Below, piece after piece: positions 31,201 through 35,566 of a stretch of DNA of 64,000 nt (positions are counted from its first letter, which is position 1; each line of letters begins with the position of its first letter). This DNA is from Halanaerobiales bacterium (GTDB lineage: Bacteria > Bacillota_F > Halanaerobiia > DY22613): contig JAGMES010000004.1 of NCBI GenBank assembly GCA_023128035.1, forward strand, positions 1 to 64,000, written 5' to 3'. The notes beneath the pieces are model-generated. The model saw only the letters and a program-made list of their open reading frames with translations, did no database searches and had not been told where the DNA came from. Position numbers and translations under genes: made by a program.

Positions 31201-31899
31201 ACCAGACATCTCTTCCTGATTCATGATGGAAGTGGTGAAGTTGGAGGATATATCGACTTCTGTGAGCATATAATATCTGATTTCAACTATTGGGGAATTC
31301 GTGCAGATAGGTTAGAAGATTATCCAGCAGATGAATTGACAATTGAAGAGATTGCGCGAAAATATATAGAAAAGATCAGAGTGATTCAACCAGATGGGTC
31401 GTATTACATCGCTGGTTGGAGTTTGGGTGGTACTATCGCTTTTGAAATGATCAGTCAGTTAGAAGAGCTAGGGGAAGAAGTTGCATTTGGTGTTTTAATC
31501 GATACTTATCCACCAGAGTTGGATTCATGGGAAGAGATTGATGAAATTGCTGTTGGATCAGAAGAGGGAGATCTTGACGAGTTCAAAAATTCTATCCCTG
31601 TTGAAATAGCAAATGTAATACCGAATTTTGAGCACCTCAGTATTAAAAAAGTTATCCACTATTTGAATGTTATTAGAATTTTATTCAATGCACGAGTGCA
31701 TTATATCCCTACTAGAAAGATTGATACTCAGATTCACTTCTTTAAAGCAATTGCAACAGAGATGCCTAATCAAGATGAATGGAATCAATACTGTATTAGA
31801 CCAATGAAAGTATATGAAATTGCTGGAGATCATTTTTCGATTTTTAGATCAGAGGAGGTAGTGGGTTTTGCTGAGGTGTTTGGGAAGATACTTAGGTAA
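11332..31899 (+). CDS. Hybrid NRPS-PKS megasynthase (acyl ligase start, six modules, TE)
   Basis: This single 6855-aa polypeptide makes an acylated peptide-polyketide. Domain order by residue: AMP-ligase 1-560, ACP (Ser607), C (His790), A1, PCP (Ser1662), C (His1841), A2, PCP (Ser2695), KS (Cys2923), inactive AT, ACP (Ser3545), C (His3732), A3, PCP (Ser4594), KS (Cys4829), inactive AT, KR stub, ACP (Ser5535), C (His5717), A4, PCP (Ser6561), TE (Ser6697, Asp6724, His6834). Carrier Ser, C-domain His and KS Cys-His-His residues are intact. There is no epimerase, methyltransferase or complete KR. The TTG start follows AAGGAGGAG. No transporter, phosphopantetheinyl transferase or acyltransferase gene lies beside it, so those must come from elsewhere. 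The product is unknown. Confidence 0.95.
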   Translation: MKRPIELQNLVQIFENEETLKEKGIRFITLDSKESFISYKQLYNNSLAILYYLQNKGIKPGQELVFQLEDNYDFLQVFWASLLGGIIPVPIPVGLNDEAKHRLFKVWGTLNDPYLITTEKIISQENFYQKQMKEKIILLDQFEKGKEQGIIYQSKPDDIAYILFSSGSTGSPKGVSLTHENILTYIDSMIQAFNLTADDEFLGWTPLTHTLQLTGWHIVPMFVTCTQNQMETNMFVQNPLAWLEKASEHKATILTSLNFAYKHLLKFYNSENHQDMDLSLVRLILTGAEPISVQLCNEFLDAMEKHGLKRYTILPGYGMTEASFLVSSSLIGTNFVSQSLDRRYLTIGDKVREVDLGDENSVSFADVGYQFPNVSIRICDNQGNLVDDNIVGHIQVRGKTVTPGYYNAEELTTDAMTSDGWFKTGDIGFLSNGRLTAVDRVKNIIFVKGQNYYPYDLERITHEVDGIEPDQIGICGVKDEKEHIEKIVAFVQHSDSLTNFILIVLSLKRFFSKKTGLEIAEVVPVLSLSKTVSGKIQRFKLAIQYKNGQYDSVLKELDHLLNKEVMSRHIDLPTNEIEEKVIKICTEIFRTERIGVYDNLMELGLNSLKMTSLILSIHKVFDVELTHSQIVQNAIVKKLSELIEKSDKSIYRTIQIVEENESSKYLVSSAQKRIFALNQLNQDSTSYNISYMMVIEGMLDVERLKNVCDKIVERHDSLRTSFELLDGQPISHVHKNVNFKVEEWEVEENELEKVATQFVRPFDLSKAPLFRVGLAKYADKKYLLMFDMYHIISDGRSLEILIEELIQLYSMNDLPDVKIQYKDYTMWEKKFITSSSYKKQEEYWLNNFTGEIPVLNMPIDYVEGATNGAGRPAVITYKGDQLNFEIGEEFTAKLNSLAKKNGATLYMVLLAAYSILLSKYSGQEDIIVGSPIAGRRHQDLENIIGMFVNTLAIRNFPVAEKTFIEFLVEVKDRALKAYENQDYQFEMLVEKLNLERNLSRNPLFDMMFVLQNIDQKDIVINDLRFRPVDFKKNTAKFDIELSAFKRDGGLSFNLEYSTELFKHETMERFSKHFIEIVTGIIENSEVKIAELDMISNEEKEQILFKFNDTDKDFPGSKTIYQLFEEQVERTPEQIAAIFNDEYLTYQELNQKANQLARVLRTKGVKNDYVVGIMLHRSLEMIIGIFAIMKAGGAYLPIAPKYPTERIEFMLEDSNQRVLLTKGNYNVDFKCDGEILDLSDETLYLSDIDNLPMINGVNDLAYVIYTSGSTGKPKGVMIEHQAVVNRITWEQRKYPITSVDTILQKTPFTFDVSVWELFWWSIAGARVCFLKQDGEKEPETIVEAIDKYQITIMHFVPSMLTAFLNYIENFPDKIDKISSLRKVFASGEALKPTQVKNFNHLLNKANKTKLYNLYGPTEATVEVSYFECLPEKNLDIIPIGKPIDNIQLYILNKENKLQPIGVCGELHIGGIGLARGYLNRDKLTREKFIPSPFNHGRRIYKTGDLARWLPDGNIEYLGRIDHQVKVRGLRIELGEIEAKLLEHEDVNETVVLVKENSGDQFIAAYFTAEKELSNKELQEYLLKSLPDYMVPSYFVKLDSIPLTSNGKANRKALLDIEINTNISTEYVAPTTEAEEKLVAIFSEVLSIEKLGIHDNFFKLGGHSLKAIELISKIYKEFNVSLQVKEIFSSPTAHQLVQYFSEREEELYLPIERVKDKDYYPASSAQRRIFALRQLDDGITYNMPLIKIIKGDLNQNNFKRAVEEVIKRHDSFWMSFDLMNGEIVQRLQKDAEFEVGEFEVSEDQIEKIVSEFVRPFDLSKPPLVRANLIKCADKYIFMLDMHHIISDGKSLQIFIDELIDVYCGKELAKLDIQYEDYAVWQENFLTTELYKKQEQHWLEAFADEIPALAMSTDFPRPKEMSFEGEIYRFGLNTELDDQLYALTKENGISLFMVLMALYNILLMKYTSQEDIVVGTVTAGRNHPELQNIIGMFVNTLAVRTKLSGDNKFIEFLEEVKKNLLTIYENQDYQFDMLVEKLGLKRDFSRNPLFDTMFAFEERGNSISNFENITLVPYELKNYKVAKFDLSLIAVEVEDGLIFELEYNTGLFKKETIERLASHFSNIIKEIVANPEILISDIEVISEKEKHRLLFENNDTKTSYPLEYTIHQLFEEQVSITPDEVAVIFEDKRLTYLELSQKVNQLARVLRNKGVDSDQIVGIMVEKSLKMVIGIMGILKAGGAYLPLDPMYPKERISYILKDSDIQIFLTQFQFCDQMEWDGEIVDLEDERIYQGQPLIKNINHPNDLAYILYTSGSTGLPKGVMVEHQSVVNLVTWYKIKYNLKENRNVLQLTNYIFDPSVEQIFGTLLSGGRLYLAKKDLMSNKDLFIKYIEENQINIVDFIPSVLNELLIENPKVDSISAIICGGERLDDSLKDKIIAKGYQLYNHYGPTETTVDATVAECSEGKTVIGKPIANTQCYIVDKYNNLLPVDVVGELCISGVGLARGYLNRPKLTEAKFVPNVFWHNPLINGERMYKTGDLARWLPDGNIEFLGRVDNQVKIRGFRIELGEIENHLLKHQQVKEVAVIDKTRTDGTKYLCAYIVSKKEMSVIELREFLGRDLPEYMIPFHFVSLESMPFTSNGKIDRKALPEVEDNIHLGENFVEPVNETEERLAKIWAKVLGIEKIGVTNKFFEVGGDSIKIIRLNSLINQEFNSELNVTDLFNYSTIRQIAKFFSTDHSKREEMYLKRLRSKNTKKNISDKHIDIAVVGMSGRFPGANDLDEFWRNLSFGQEWVRDLPKSRITELEDMMGDFGRKEFGKAGYLDNVTLFEPEIFALSREESKFIDPQQRLLLELVEEAILDAGYNPEKLAGEKMGVLVAESENEYTRTFKTISPMAFINIPSVTGAGRISYFYNFTGPAVNVGTACSSALVALYYACQSLILNEVDATLVGGVNLNIFPIIRDDQEKVPILSINQQVRAFDKDADGTLAGEGGGVLFIKTLDSALEDGDSIYAIIKGWAINNDGNRSNGMSSPSEEGQADVVLTAIEKAEIDPLSLSYIETHGTGTKIGDPIEFAGLNKAFNSLGYKRQTLGIGSLKTNIGHLDGASGIASMIKTILALKNRKIPASLNFDEPNPLIKFENSSIYINDRLTDWESDTVRRAGVTSLGLIGTNAHIVIEEVLEKSTVLKTESDEQYLDIVQLSARTAYSLELMVKKLNKYLRKHPTLTLDDIAYTLNNGRRSYKHKFVTIAENTEDLIKILDSFNTQKLKDGEKYWVYQQPKKTKLSHAAFVIPDFVDEALEIYQGLNSEPVFKKHYDEYLQSLLDKDLHDVDIKDPKIQFTISMIAYAKMLETYAGKPDEIFGFGLGKIVSDFLSEKISFTECIAKVRNNNENRFILKENNLRELESVVIGRGVNLLAVFSLNQRLSNVFADFFRKERPTLLLLEPKVDIFYAAILEMMKKGLEINWQAVYRTQKRRRLNLPGYVFDRRSYYLQTETNLFDAEIKSEFYNAHVSKDLIQDHLLSMLRDLHIGENFELTDNLSELELDSVDILQFVGKVKKAYGIDVPMKLFFEQLKVGELFNIIEASTKDSKEENLILIQPLKESAYTSTYPITSAQKRLLVINGFDKDSISYNIYGGIVIEGELDLERFERAIKGLVQRHESFRTSFTISNGEPAQKIHQNLDFQIEYIQTEGKYLEKTVDQFFTPFDLSEAPLLRVGLVEYDKKYLFLFNMHHIISDGTSMIIFFNEFQMLYQGEQLEELRVQYKDFAVWQNEYLNSEQVKKQEAYWLDTFAGENAISVLNLMTDYSRPLKRDYKGKSVHFELSEELSVSLKEFVNVNNVTLYMVLLAALNVLLHKYTDQEDIIIGSPITGRRHADLEKIIGMFVNTLAMRNAPVAEKTFIQFLAEVKENALRAFDNQDYQFEKLVTKLNLERDLSRNPLFDIMFVLQNDGNVGFEMDDLKCSLYEFESNIAQFDITFEGVEIQDRLIFNIYYATQLYKEETINRICRNFANLLNEIILNPELSISEFEMITDEEKQQLLVDFNDTKTNDPNDQTIVQLFEAQVERTPERIAAVCEDECLTYRELNERANQLGRVLRKHGAGPEELVGIIAEPSLEMIIGMLAIVKAGGAYLPINPDYPEDRIAYTLKDSQTKILLTQQVLLEQISFTGEIIQIDDSKIYMGDSSNLNHLNKPDDLLYVIYTSGSTGKPKGVMIEHQNLIPLIVNARLKFDFNENDVWTMFHSFCFDFSVWEMYGPLLYGGKMVVIPKLAVKNPAEFLKILKKEKVTVINQTPTALYNLSAEEMKDETKELQLRYILFGGEAAQPIHLKAFYEKYPETKLINVYGITETTVLATFKVISTVEINTNLSNIGKPLPDLKTYLFDKNMHLVPIGAPGEICIAGYGVSQGYLNRPALTAEKFVQNPYVPDERLYRSGDLARLLPNGEMEYLGRIDHQVNIRGFRIELGEIENQLLHHQMVKEAVVIARNDAKGNQYICAYLILEGELSIVELREYLLKQLPEYMIPAYFMQLDKIPTTSNGKVDRKALPEPIGNLNTGVNYEAPKNEVETKLANIWSEVLGVKNIGINNKFFEVGGDSLKIIRLTDQINHEFNSNVTVTDLFKFSTIREMSSLLTDSSDEKALDSVNNLVFKNHVSFKNRSIEGTSYKDDDIAIIGISGRFPGADNLEEFWSNLASGKDLIRDLPESRIDELNKMLGEANQGRFMKGGHLDHVTLFEPEIFALSYEESKYIDPQHRLLLELVEEAILDSGYDPLKLSGQNIGVFLAMGENAYTPFFKSPSPMAFANMPTVSGAGRVAYLYNFAGPALNIDTACSSSLVALHNACQSLIRDETDAILIGGVSLDIFPVKIDDMEKLPIISHSQQIRTFDKDADGTILGEGGGIIFIKLVSKALEDGDPIHAIIKGSAINSDGRRSNGMSSPSEDGQADVILSAVKNADIDPLSISYIETHGTGTKIGDPIEVAGISQALNILGYKKQSVPIGSLKTNIGHLDKAAGIANVIKAVLSLKNKKIPASLHFDEPNPLIRFEDSPVYVNDCLADWESDTVRRVGVTSLGLIGTNAHVIVEEFLEEKRRASKEHPNIVRISARTRYSLENMMKNLRDYLVCHSELTLDDIAYTLNQGRRSYKHNFIAIVENTDDLINILNASITEKLQTKEKYWLYQQSKKKVPIVSGFFIPDLEDVDLAQFKLLSEKQPGFKEYYDQSINDLNDQTVASDLEIQYIINMYSYAKLMETYSVKPVKVLGIGRGIIIADLISGKITLEECIEKVKNYAKAVLAEKKVSEIVNKFLEEKVNFLIVFAPDLRLTNLFTDLCVAEEKLGLLILKSEIYSLYCALSEMIKEGLNVEWDKVYHGQNVKRLNLPGYVFDRKSFYLKSEINTQQDLFDDFGLNEVACEKVLDAVNMHEQGICLLCPDNLGIEQFLARKQSQENHNIIQIRPGTEFKKNDERSYTIRPNCEEDFEALFKELSLNQRSKKIDTRKVDHAVNKVTIRDNLYTILRDLYTGEDFELTDYINELDLDSIDIMQFIGKVKKAYNVDVKMRLFFESLTLNELFNTIEKLVKGSDEEDLISVQPAQEYYPVSSAQKRMLVLNQLDDQTTSYNISLALTIEGKFDKEAFENAIYKLFKRHEAFRTSFAFIDGEAVQKIHPNLDFKIEYIKAEENELDKITEEFYKPFDLSKAPLLRVGLVEYADKHLFMIDMQHIISDGFSMDIFFTEFIKLYNGEKLDELRIQYKDFAIWHNGYLQSEEMKQQQAYWLNLFKGEIPVLNVPIDYPRPLVRDLKGDFVWFELNEELTAQIHELAKSRDMSLYMLLLSAFNLLLYKYTGQEDIVIGSPIAGRRYPDVERIIGMFVNTLVMRNYLAAEQTFTQFMNQVKENTLQAFENQDYPFEMLVERLNLERNLSHNPLFDVMFVLQNAVDSEISSKDLKFYMYEFALTTALFDLTFEGYEIDDRLGFNIQYATQLFKKETIERMTEHFCNILNAIIQNPELRLSEINMISPEGKYQLTIGFNETNQEYPKDKTIQQLFEENVEKRIDQIAVIFGENHLTYGELNEKANQLARILTEKGVKPDKIVGIMMESSLEMFIGILGILKADGAYLPIDPKYPINRIEYMLSDSKTSILLTQYHLVNQIKFSGEMISIDAEELYRGDMRNLPKISTAKDLAYVIYTSGSTGKPKGVMIEHHSLVNLVVWYNHCYKVTDLDRSTKYAGFSFDASVLEIFPYMITGSTIHIIPEEIRLDINMLNEYFENNRITISFLPTQLCEQFMNVDNQSLRLLLTGGDKLRSYKKRNYQIVNIYGPAENTVATTSFVVDKDYANIPIGKPIANTKVYILDAENHLQPIGIAGELCIVGDGLSRGYLNHSNLTEEKFVLNIYQPGRRMYRTGDLARWLADGSIEFLGRIDDQVQIRGFRIELGEIENQLLSHPKIRKAVVMDREDTNRNKYLCAYIVSDGEFKIADLRRYLGKELPDYMIPAHFISLDQIPLTPNGKIDRRALPKPDVSVNIRTEYVAPKTEVEKKMAEIWSEILGVERVGVNDNFFELGGHSLTAISVVQKVNEDLGVELPLREFMKNPKICELASSIRDFKKVCVGYLEKDDNLILLKTGNDQTRHLFLIHDGSGEVGGYIDFCEHIISDFNYWGIRADRLEDYPADELTIEEIARKYIEKIRVIQPDGSYYIAGWSLGGTIAFEMISQLEELGEEVAFGVLIDTYPPELDSWEEIDEIAVGSEEGDLDEFKNSIPVEIANVIPNFEHLSIKKVIHYLNVIRILFNARVHYIPTRKIDTQIHFFKAIATEMPNQDEWNQYCIRPMKVYEIAGDHFSIFRSEEVVGFAEVFGKILR
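13318..16430 (+). other. NRPS-PKS module 1: C-A-PCP, serine predicted
   Basis: The C domain has YHIISDG with the catalytic second His (790). The A1 pocket, aligned by eye to the PheA positions, reads D-V-W-H-F-S-L-V-E-K. Published serine codes are DVWHLSLIDK and DVWHFSLVDK, so serine is the best call. The PCP has LGGHSL at Ser1662. Confidence 0.7.
16474..19520 (+). other. NRPS-PKS module 2: C-A-PCP, basic residue suspected
   Basis: The C domain has HHIISDG (His1841). The A2 pocket reads D-P-E-D-I-G-H-V-D-K by eye. Two acidic residues at pocket positions 239 and 278 suggest a positively charged side chain such as Lys, Orn or Arg, but I know no exact match to this code. The PCP Ser is 2695. 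Confidence 0.5.
19606..22090 (+). other. NRPS-PKS module 3: KS, degenerate AT, ACP
   Basis: The KS has GTACSSA (Cys2923), HGTGTKIGDPIE (His3059) and NIGHLDGA (His3099), so it looks active. The following region (about 3210-3480) keeps an AT-like order, ending in a post-AT linker, LNLPGYVFDRRSYYL. The GHSxGE nucleophile motif has become GFGLGK, with Gly3362 in place of Ser. The ACP has LELDSVD (Ser3545). There is no KR, so a beta-keto group is expected to remain unless it is reduced in trans. Confidence 0.75.
22141..25220 (+). other. NRPS-PKS module 4: C-A-PCP, threonine-like residue
   Basis: The C domain has HHIISDG (His3732). The A3 pocket reads D-F-W-N-L-G-V-V-L-K by eye, matching the threonine code DFWNIGMVHK at seven of ten positions. 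The GPTE motif reads GITE. The carrier Ser is 4594. Confidence 0.5.
25321..28060 (+). other. NRPS-PKS module 5: KS, degenerate AT, truncated KR, ACP
   Basis: The KS is intact (DTACSSSL with Cys4829, His4965, His5005). The AT-like region has GIGRG where GHSLG is expected (Gly5261). It is followed by a stretch (about 5407-5490) that looks like the N-terminal structural half of a ketoreductase: GICLLCPDN, IIQIRPG, YTIRP and EDFEALFKEL. The catalytic Rossmann half with Ser-Tyr-Lys is absent, and the ACP (DLDSID, Ser5535) follows directly. Confidence 0.7.
28096..31899 (+). other. NRPS-PKS module 6 and release: C-A-PCP-TE
   Basis: The C domain has QHIISDG (His5717). The A4 pocket reads D-A-L-F-L-G-I-V-A-K by eye, close to leucine-type codes such as DAWFLGNVVK, so a hydrophobic residue is likely. 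The PCP has LGGHSL (Ser6561). The type I thioesterase has GWSLGG (Ser6697), Asp6724 and GDHF (His6834), which would hydrolyse or cyclise the product. Confidence 0.65.
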
Positions 31900-31939
31900 T
31901 TAAGAATTATATATAGGTAAAAATTAACAACTTCTAAAT

Positions 31940-31972
31940 AACCTGGCGATGTTATTCGCCAGGTTTATTTTT
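31940..31972 (+). terminator. Terminator of the NRPS-PKS gene
   Basis: A 10-bp stem (AACCTGGCGA / TCGCCAGGTT) with a short loop is followed by a T-rich run. It marks the NRPS-PKS gene as a single-gene transcription unit. Confidence 0.88.
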
Positions 31973-32079
31973 TAGGTTTGTTCCTATCTCACCCTCAAAC
32001 AATGGTTCTAGACAATACTGCGAAAATTGAGTAAATAATTTTTGCTATTTTTTTACTAGTCTGTCTATTCCAATATCAC

Positions 32080-32108
32080 TTGATTATTACGTATCTTTAC
32101 TGTATAAT
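32080..32108 (+). promoter_or_regulatory. Sigma-A promoter of the split glutamate synthase operon
   Basis: TTGATT (32080-32085) and TATAAT (32103-32108) are 17 bp apart, 61 bases before the start codon. The rest of the gap to the NRPS-PKS terminator shows nothing else. Confidence 0.65.
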
Positions 32109-32168
32109 TATTTAAATAACCCCCTATTTAATTCGCTAAAGTACTAAAGTATCGAGGAGGGAGCAGAA

Positions 32169-33272
32169 ATGAAAATACCATCAGGTTGTGCAATTGCTGG
32201 AATAATGGATACAACAGGAGCAAAGATAAATGGACAACAGATAAGAGAAATGATCAAAGTTATGCATGAACGCTCAAATGGCTTAGGGGGAGGATTTGCG
32301 GGATATGGGATTTATCCTGAATATAAAGATTGTTATGCATTTCATATCATGGCAATGACTAAAGAAAGTCAAAATACCTTAGAAGTAGAGCTTAGTAAAG
32401 ATTTCACGATTGAGTTGAGTGAAGAAATACCGACAGTCCTGACAAAGAAGATTCAAAATTCTCCAATCCTTTGGAGATATTTTTTAACCTTAAAAGAAAA
32501 TCACATAAAAAACCTTGATGAAGACGAAGAACAGATTACTGAGTTTGTAAAAAGCCGAGTATTAGAATGGAATCATGTATTAAAAGATTTATATATCGTT
32601 TCTTCGGGGAAAAACATGGGAGTCTTTAAAGGAGTGGGCTATCCTGAAGATTTAGCGGATTTTTATCAATTAGAGGAATATGATGGATATATTTGGACAG
32701 CACATGGTAGATTTCCGACGAATACACCAGGTTGGTGGGCTGGAGCACACCCATTGGCATTGATGGATCTATCTGTCGTACACAATGGTGAAATATCATC
32801 ATATGGAACAAATAAGCGTTTTCTTGAGATGAATAACTATTATTGTGATCTCAGGACTGATACTGAGGTTATTGCTTATATTATAGATCTTTTAAATAAT
32901 AAACATAAGTTACCAATGGAATTGGTATATAAAGTTTTAGCTGCACCATTTTGGGCCAAAATCGATAAATCTGAAGATAGAGAACTTCTCACGGTTTTAC
33001 GTAAAACTTATGAGAGTGCTCTATTAAATGGTCCTTTTAGTATTATTGTAGCAAACCCTACTTCGATGGTTGGGTTTAATGATCGGATAAAACTTCGTCC
33101 AATGGTAGTAGGCTATAAGGGAAGCAAAGTGTATATGGCGAGTGAAGAAGCAGCTATAAGAGTTGTATGTCCAGAACCAGATAAATTTGCTTTTCCAAAA
33201 GCAGGAGAGGCAGTTATTGCTCATTTAGATCAAGAGGTAGCCAGGGTAGGAAAGAAGGTGATTAGCTTATGA
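32169..33272 (+). CDS. Class II glutamine amidotransferase subunit of a split glutamate synthase
   Basis: This 367-aa protein matches the glutaminase domain of archaeal-type glutamate synthases. It would release ammonia from glutamine and pass it to the synthase subunit. The Ntn nucleophile is probably Cys7 in PSGCAIAGIMD, which implies removal of six residues. Other class II motifs seen are AHGRFPTNT (substrate Arg/Thr), VVHNGEI and RTDTEV. The ATG follows GAGGAGGGAG. The stop codon overlaps the next start by four bases (ATGA), so translation is probably coupled. Confidence 0.85.
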   Translation: MKIPSGCAIAGIMDTTGAKINGQQIREMIKVMHERSNGLGGGFAGYGIYPEYKDCYAFHIMAMTKESQNTLEVELSKDFTIELSEEIPTVLTKKIQNSPILWRYFLTLKENHIKNLDEDEEQITEFVKSRVLEWNHVLKDLYIVSSGKNMGVFKGVGYPEDLADFYQLEEYDGYIWTAHGRFPTNTPGWWAGAHPLALMDLSVVHNGEISSYGTNKRFLEMNNYYCDLRTDTEVIAYIIDLLNNKHKLPMELVYKVLAAPFWAKIDKSEDRELLTVLRKTYESALLNGPFSIIVANPTSMVGFNDRIKLRPMVVGYKGSKVYMASEEAAIRVVCPEPDKFAFPKAGEAVIAHLDQEVARVGKKVISL

Positions 33273-34780
33273 TGCGAAAAACTAGAGTTGCGGCTCAGTT
33301 TAAAATTAAAATTAATCGAAATCTATGTATTGATTGTCGTAAGTGTGTTAACGGATGTGGATGGAGTGCAATTCGGTATGATGATCATAATCTAATTCCT
33401 GAAAATCATAAATGTGTAGGTTGTCACTACTGTGTCTACTCTTGTCCTACAGGGGCGATTTCTATTGAAAAGAATTCTTTAGCCTTTGCTGATCATGGTC
33501 ATTGGACTCCATATTATATAGAAAATGTTTATCGTCAGGCGGAGCAGGGTGGAATGCTCTTAGCTGGAACAAGTAATGATCGACCAGTGATTGATCTATG
33601 GAGTCATATGATTTTCGATGCTTGTCAGGTAACAAATCCACCGATTGATCCGATTCGTGAGCCAATGGAATTAAGAACTTATCTTGGTCGAAAACCAGAT
33701 AATATTAAAGTGGAAAAAGATAAAAGTGGCTATAAGCTACAGACAGAATTGTATCCTAACCTGAAATTAGAAACTCCAATCCTATTTTCTGCGATGTCTT
33801 TTGGAGCAGTAAGCTTACCAGTTCATCAAGCTCTCGTAAAAGCTGCAAAAAATATGGGAACCTTTATGAATTGTGGAGAAGGTGGCCTTCATGAGAGCCT
33901 TTATCCTTACAGTGATCAAGTAATTGTACAAGTAGCATCTGGGCGGTTTGGTGTTGACCAAAAGTATTTAAAAAATTGTGCTGCTATTGAGATTAAGATT
34001 GGGCAGGGAGCAAAACCTGGAATAGGTGGACATTTGCCTGGAGAGAAGGTAGGTCAGGAGATTTCCAAGACCAGAATGATTCCAGAGGGCACAGATGCTA
34101 TTTCACCAGCTCCACATCATGATATTTATTCAATTGAAGATTTACGTCAGTTAATCTATGCGTTGAAAGAGACAGTAGGTTATAAAGTACCTGTTGGAGT
34201 TAAAATCGCTACAGTAAATAATGTAGCCGCTATAGCTAGTGGTGTAGTTCGGGCTGGAGCAGATATCTTATATCTTGATGGTGGGCAGGGCGGAACTGGC
34301 GCAGCACCAACAGTGATTCGTAATAATATGGGAATGCCAATCGAAATTGCTCTAGCAGTAGTAGATGATCAATTGCGTAAAGAGGGAATTCGTCACCAGG
34401 CTTCAATTATTGCTGCTGGTGGATTTAGAGACAGTGGAGATGTTGCAAAAGCAATTGCTTTAGGAGCAGATGCTGTCAGTATTGGTACAGCACCTTTGAT
34501 TGCGATTGGATGCCATATGTGTAAAAAATGCTATACAGGCAACTGTTCTTGGGGAATTGCTACTCAAAGAGAAGATTTGGTAAGTCGATTGGATGTTGAT
34601 TATGCTGAGGAGATGTTGACGAATTTAGTGCGAGCCTGGTCTTTAGAAATAAAAGAAATGCTTGGTGCGATGGGTCTAAATTCTATTGAAAGTTTACGTG
34701 GAAATAGGGAACGTTTAAGAGGAATTGGTCTGGATCAAAATACTTTAAATATACTTGGAATTAAAGCAGCAGGTAATTGA
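33269..34780 (+). CDS. Ferredoxin-fused FMN glutamate synthase catalytic subunit
   Basis: This 503-aa protein starts with two [4Fe-4S] ferredoxin motifs (CIDCRKCVNGC near residue 21 and CVGCHYCVYSC near 50), followed by the FMN-binding TIM barrel of glutamate synthase. Visible core motifs are MSFGAVS, GEGGLHE, KPGIGGHLPG, DGGQGGTGAAP and AGGFRDSGDVAKA. A Cys cluster near the C-terminus (CHMCKKCYTGNC) fits the 3Fe-4S site. It transfers amide nitrogen to 2-oxoglutarate, with electrons arriving through ferredoxin. No NADPH-binding partner lies next to it, so ferredoxin dependence is likely. Confidence 0.88.
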   Translation: MMRKTRVAAQFKIKINRNLCIDCRKCVNGCGWSAIRYDDHNLIPENHKCVGCHYCVYSCPTGAISIEKNSLAFADHGHWTPYYIENVYRQAEQGGMLLAGTSNDRPVIDLWSHMIFDACQVTNPPIDPIREPMELRTYLGRKPDNIKVEKDKSGYKLQTELYPNLKLETPILFSAMSFGAVSLPVHQALVKAAKNMGTFMNCGEGGLHESLYPYSDQVIVQVASGRFGVDQKYLKNCAAIEIKIGQGAKPGIGGHLPGEKVGQEISKTRMIPEGTDAISPAPHHDIYSIEDLRQLIYALKETVGYKVPVGVKIATVNNVAAIASGVVRAGADILYLDGGQGGTGAAPTVIRNNMGMPIEIALAVVDDQLRKEGIRHQASIIAAGGFRDSGDVAKAIALGADAVSIGTAPLIAIGCHMCKKCYTGNCSWGIATQREDLVSRLDVDYAEEMLTNLVRAWSLEIKEMLGAMGLNSIESLRGNRERLRGIGLDQNTLNILGIKAAGN

Positions 34781-34803
34781 TATTTTTTTCAGGAGGTGAA
34801 AAG

Positions 34804-35532
34804 ATGTTTCAACTGGATGGAACGGAATTACATTATCGAAAATTAAATGAACAGATTAAACTTTTGGCTCAAAAGATCGAAAATATTCAAATAGATAATG
34901 TGTCAGGGCAACCTTACATCGGAGCAGGCCTTACAGGTAAATTGCAACTAATCATTAATGGAGTACCTGGAAATAATCTTGGTGTGTTTATGGATGGTGC
35001 AGAGATTTTTGTTCATGATAATGCACAGGATTTAATTGGAAATACTATGAATGAGGGAAAAATTGTTGTCCATGGTCACTGTGGGGATGTAATTGGATAC
35101 GGGATGCGTGGTGGAGAGATTTATATCAGAGATCGGGCGGGTTATCGTGCTGGAATTCATATGAAAGGCCATGAGGAAAAATTTCCTGTTATCGTGATTG
35201 GCGGTACTGTGGGAGATTTCACAGGTGAGTATATGGCTGGTGGGGTCATAATCGTTCTTGGACTTAATTCAGAGGAACCTCTTGTCGGAGATTACCTGGC
35301 TGTTGGTATGCATGGTGGTGCGATTTATCTTCGAGGTGAAATTGATGAAGAAACGCTGGCCCCGGGTGTAGGAATTTTACCAATGGATGAAAAAGATTTA
35401 TTTCTGCTAAGACGACATGTAAAAGAGTATTGCGCTCATTTTGGAGAAAATATGGAACAGATCATGGCAAAGAAATTTACGAAAATAGGGCCATTATCTC
35501 ATAGGCCATATAAAAGATTATATTCATACTAA
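34804..35532 (+). CDS. GXGXG-domain subunit of split glutamate synthase
   Basis: This 242-aa right-handed beta-helix protein corresponds to the C-terminal alpha subunit domain of bacterial glutamate synthase (also seen in formylmethanofuran dehydrogenase subunit C). It shows the repeated Gly pattern, with segments such as GNTMNEGKIVVHG, GYGMRGGEIYIRD and GEYMAGGVIIVLG. It is a structural subunit without its own active site. The ATG chosen follows AGGAGGTGAAAAG; a longer in-frame TTG at 34777 overlaps the previous gene but lacks a ribosome-binding site. It completes the three-gene operon. Confidence 0.85.
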   Translation: MFQLDGTELHYRKLNEQIKLLAQKIENIQIDNVSGQPYIGAGLTGKLQLIINGVPGNNLGVFMDGAEIFVHDNAQDLIGNTMNEGKIVVHGHCGDVIGYGMRGGEIYIRDRAGYRAGIHMKGHEEKFPVIVIGGTVGDFTGEYMAGGVIIVLGLNSEEPLVGDYLAVGMHGGAIYLRGEIDEETLAPGVGILPMDEKDLFLLRRHVKEYCAHFGENMEQIMAKKFTKIGPLSHRPYKRLYSY

Positions 35533-35539
35533 TTATTCT

Positions 35540-35566
35540 GCCTCTAGCTAAAAACTGGAGGCTTTT
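35540..35566 (+). terminator. Terminator of the glutamate synthase operon
   Basis: GCCTCTAG pairs with CTGGAGGC (one G-T wobble) across a 10-base loop and runs into TTTT. Confidence 0.75.

Noticed and set aside
31900..35532. Glutamate synthase genes as part of the NRPS-PKS biosynthetic cluster
   Set aside because: A strong terminator and a separate promoter lie between them, and the genes match ordinary nitrogen assimilation.
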